Made by a program: the position numbers and the translations under genes. Below the pieces are notes generated by a model. That model saw nothing but the letters and a program-made list of their open reading frames with translations, was not told the origin of the DNA and made no database searches. A stretch of 64,000 nt of DNA from JBPESP01 sp051710585 (GTDB lineage: Bacteria; Pseudomonadota; Gammaproteobacteria; Enterobacterales; Enterobacteriaceae), in assembly GCA_051710585.1 (NCBI GenBank), contig JBPESP010000002.1, positions 248,001 to 312,000 of the forward strand, given 5' to 3'. Shown here one piece after another: positions 62,316-64,000 of the stretch; the stretch's first letter is position 1; each line of letters starts with the position of its first letter.

Positions 62316-62607
62316 GTTAATCTTCCAGGTTACAGCCTTGTCCACCGTACAAAGATCAATAGTGTTTCACACCATTTAGCTACTGATTGACATCGATATT
62401 TTTATATCGACGACTTAATATACTGTATCGCCTTCCAAGCTTCTCCAGTAGAAGGGCAAAGTTACAGAAAAATGATTTAAGAGTAATAAAAAAACAAGTA
62501 TTGCGGAGAAGATGTAGATTCTCCGAATCGAGATAAATGGTGTTGTATGTACTGTCCTAGTAGGGGCAGACAGAGTGGGTCTACTTGTCAGCTAGCTAAG
62601 GAACCCT
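62316..62607. other. rplL-rpoB intergenic region
   Basis: No gene. In E. coli this spacer carries an attenuator and RNase III site; here only the last 30 bases before rpoB (AGCTAAGGAACCCT) are clearly conserved and provide the ribosome site AAGGA. A stem GGAGAA/TTCTCC around AGATGTAGA (62506-62524) is visible. Confidence 0.4.
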
Positions 62608-64000
62608 ATGGTTTACTCCTATACCGAAAAAAAACGCATTCGTAAGGACTTTGGAAAACGTCCGCAGGTTTTAGACGTGCCCTATCTCCTATCCATTCAG
62701 CTTGACTCGTTTCAGAAGTTTATCGAGCAAGATCCGGAAGGTCAGTACGGTCTGGAAGCAGCTTTTCGTTCCGTATTCCCAATTCAGAGTTACAGCGGTA
62801 ACTCTGAATTGCAATATGTTAGTTACCACTTAGGCGAACCTATCTTTGATGTAAAAGAGTGCCAAATCCGCGGCGTTACGTTTTCTGCACCGCTGCGCGT
62901 CAAGCTGCGCCTTATCATTTATGAGCGTGAAGCGCTGGAAGGTACAGTAAAAGAAATTAAAGAGCAGGAAGTTTACATGGGTGAAATTCCGCTTATGACT
63001 GATAATGGCACTTTTGTCATTAACGGTACCGAGCGTGTTATCGTTTCCCAGCTGCACCGCAGCCCTGGCGTATTTTTTGACAGCGATAAAGGTAAGACGC
63101 ACTCTTCCGGTAAAGTGTTATACAACGCACGTATCATTCCTTACCGTGGCTCCTGGCTGGATTTTGAGTTCGATCCAAAAGACAACTTGTTCGTCCGTAT
63201 CGACCGGCGACGCAAGTTACCGGCAACCATTATGCTACGTGCGTTGAATTACAGCACTAGCCAGATCCTAGATACATTCTTCAAAAAAGTGGTTTATGAA
63301 ATTCACGACAAAAAGCTGCAGATGGAGCTGTTTCCTGAGCGTTTACGTGGTGAAACTGCCTCATTTAATATCGAGGCCAATGAAACTGTCTATGTTGAAA
63401 AAGGCCGACGCATCACCGCCCGCCATATTCGCCAGCTAAAAATGGACGGTATAACGCGGATTGAAGTTCCTTTTGAATACATTATCGGGAAGGTTGTTGT
63501 AAAAGATTATATTGATGAAAATACCGGTGAAATCATCGTCTCTGCCAATATGGAATTGACGCTAGATCTACTAACCAAACTGAACAAAGGAGGCCATAAG
63601 CGTATCGAAACGTTGTTTACCAACGATTTGGATCATGGTGCCTATATTTCCGAGACGCTACGTATCGATCCGACTAGCGATCGCCTAAGCGCGCTGCTAG
63701 AAATATACCGTATGATGCGTCCTGGTGAACCACCGACCCGCGAAGCAGCTGAGAATCTATTTGAAAACCTATTCTTCTCAGAAGGTCGTTATGATCTGTC
63801 CGCAGTTGGCCGGATGAAATTTAACCGTTCGCTGCTGCGTGAAGAGGTTGAAGGCTCCGGTATCCTAAGCAAAGACGACATCATCGAAGTGATGCAAAAG
63901 CTTATTGATATTCGTAACGGTAAAGGTGAAGTCGACGATATCGATCACCTAGGAAACCGCCGTATTCGTTCGGTAGGTGAAATGGCAGAGAACCAATTCC
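62608..64000 (+). CDS. rpoB: RNA polymerase beta subunit (5' part)
   Basis: Catalytic core subunit of RNA polymerase. It begins MVYSYTEKKRIRKDFGKRPQ and stays open to the window edge (464 full codons of about 1342). The read part covers the beta1 lobe and beta2 domain and follows E. coli almost residue for residue, for example GEIPLMTDNGTFVINGTERV, SQLHRSPGVFFDSDKGKTHS, MMRPGEPPTREAAENLFENL and the last residues GEMAENQF. The rifampicin cluster lies beyond the window. No stop or frameshift. The start is fixed by the AAGGA ribosome site and the conserved N-terminus. Confidence 0.98.
   Translation, partial: MVYSYTEKKRIRKDFGKRPQVLDVPYLLSIQLDSFQKFIEQDPEGQYGLEAAFRSVFPIQSYSGNSELQYVSYHLGEPIFDVKECQIRGVTFSAPLRVKLRLIIYEREALEGTVKEIKEQEVYMGEIPLMTDNGTFVINGTERVIVSQLHRSPGVFFDSDKGKTHSSGKVLYNARIIPYRGSWLDFEFDPKDNLFVRIDRRRKLPATIMLRALNYSTSQILDTFFKKVVYEIHDKKLQMELFPERLRGETASFNIEANETVYVEKGRRITARHIRQLKMDGITRIEVPFEYIIGKVVVKDYIDENTGEIIVSANMELTLDLLTKLNKGGHKRIETLFTNDLDHGAYISETLRIDPTSDRLSALLEIYRMMRPGEPPTREAAENLFENLFFSEGRYDLSAVGRMKFNRSLLREEVEGSGILSKDDIIEVMQKLIDIRNGKGEVDDIDHLGNRRIRSVGEMAENQF
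62781..62810. repeat. 13-bp perfect palindrome inside rpoB
   Basis: AATTCAGAGTTAC (62781-62793) pairs exactly with GTAACTCTGAATT (62798-62810) around AGCG, within codons for PIQSYSGNSELQ, which are unchanged from E. coli. The E. coli gene, as I recall it, has an imperfect version. Confidence 0.8.

Noticed and set aside
1..64000. CRISPR array, intact prophage, origin of replication or toxin-antitoxin pair
   Set aside because: No regularly spaced direct repeats, no phage gene cluster, no cluster of DnaA boxes beside dnaA-type genes, and no recognisable toxin or antitoxin.

Overview
The window looks like a chromosome segment of a gammaproteobacterium of the Enterobacterales caught in mid-decay, most likely a host-restricted insect symbiont (a Sodalis-allied lineage is my best guess; this is inference). 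The intact proteins align over full length with E. coli orthologues, and gene order is enterobacterial. Only about 20 kb of the 64 kb is intact coding sequence. The rest is AT-rich, stop-riddled DNA in which at least 14 named pseudogenes can still be read, plus long stretches where nothing is recognisable. No intact transposase, CRISPR array, rRNA operon or complete prophage is visible.

Layout. 0-3.7 kb: eroded DNA. 3.7-6.7 kb: talA-tkt operon (minus strand). 7-10.5 kb: remnants of a UPF0178 (yaiI-like) gene, hemF and a CpxR/CpxA-like two-component pair. 10.8-13.4 kb: ptsH-ptsI-crr (minus). 13.9-15.5 kb: cysK and cysZ remnants. 15.7-19.2 kb: zipA, ligA and a truncated ypeB-like gene. 19.5-24.2 kb: a ytjB/smp remnant and the deo operon (deoC, dead deoA, deoB, deoD). 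25.3-27.3 kb: dead prfC and rimI. 27.3-29.1 kb: holD, rsmC and tRNA-Leu. 29.1-46.5 kb: a 17-kb gene desert with IS3-family remnants and several long perfect hairpins. 46.6-49.2 kb: a Zn/Mn ABC importer behind a Zur-like operator. 49.3-53.5 kb: desert. 53.6-55.6 kb: murB-birA, flanked by two 99%-identical inverted copies of a dead IS3-type element. 58.2-58.7 kb: tRNA-Thr, tRNA-Tyr and a tufB fragment. 59.0-64.0 kb: secE, nusG, dead rplK, dead rplA, the L10 leader with intact rplJ, dead rplL, and rpoB running off the end.

Retained functions: the non-oxidative pentose phosphate path (tal, tkt), sugar uptake by the PTS, salvage of purine nucleosides and deoxyribose phosphates (deoB, deoC, deoD), replication and division (ligA, holD, zipA), wall precursor synthesis (murB), biotin transfer (birA), zinc acquisition, and core transcription, secretion and translation. 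Lost here: cysteine synthase and sulfate uptake (cysK, cysZ), oxygen-dependent haem synthesis (hemF), envelope stress sensing (cpxRA), pyrimidine deoxynucleoside phosphorolysis (deoA) and release factor 3 (prfC).

Two things stand out. First, three ribosomal stalk-region genes (L11, L1, L7/L12) are dead beside intact L10, NusG and RpoB. Second, several pseudogenes carry long perfect hairpins in which one arm is the old coding sequence and the other is its inverted copy. This fits template-switch mutation, and the same pattern appears as a perfected palindrome inside live rpoB.
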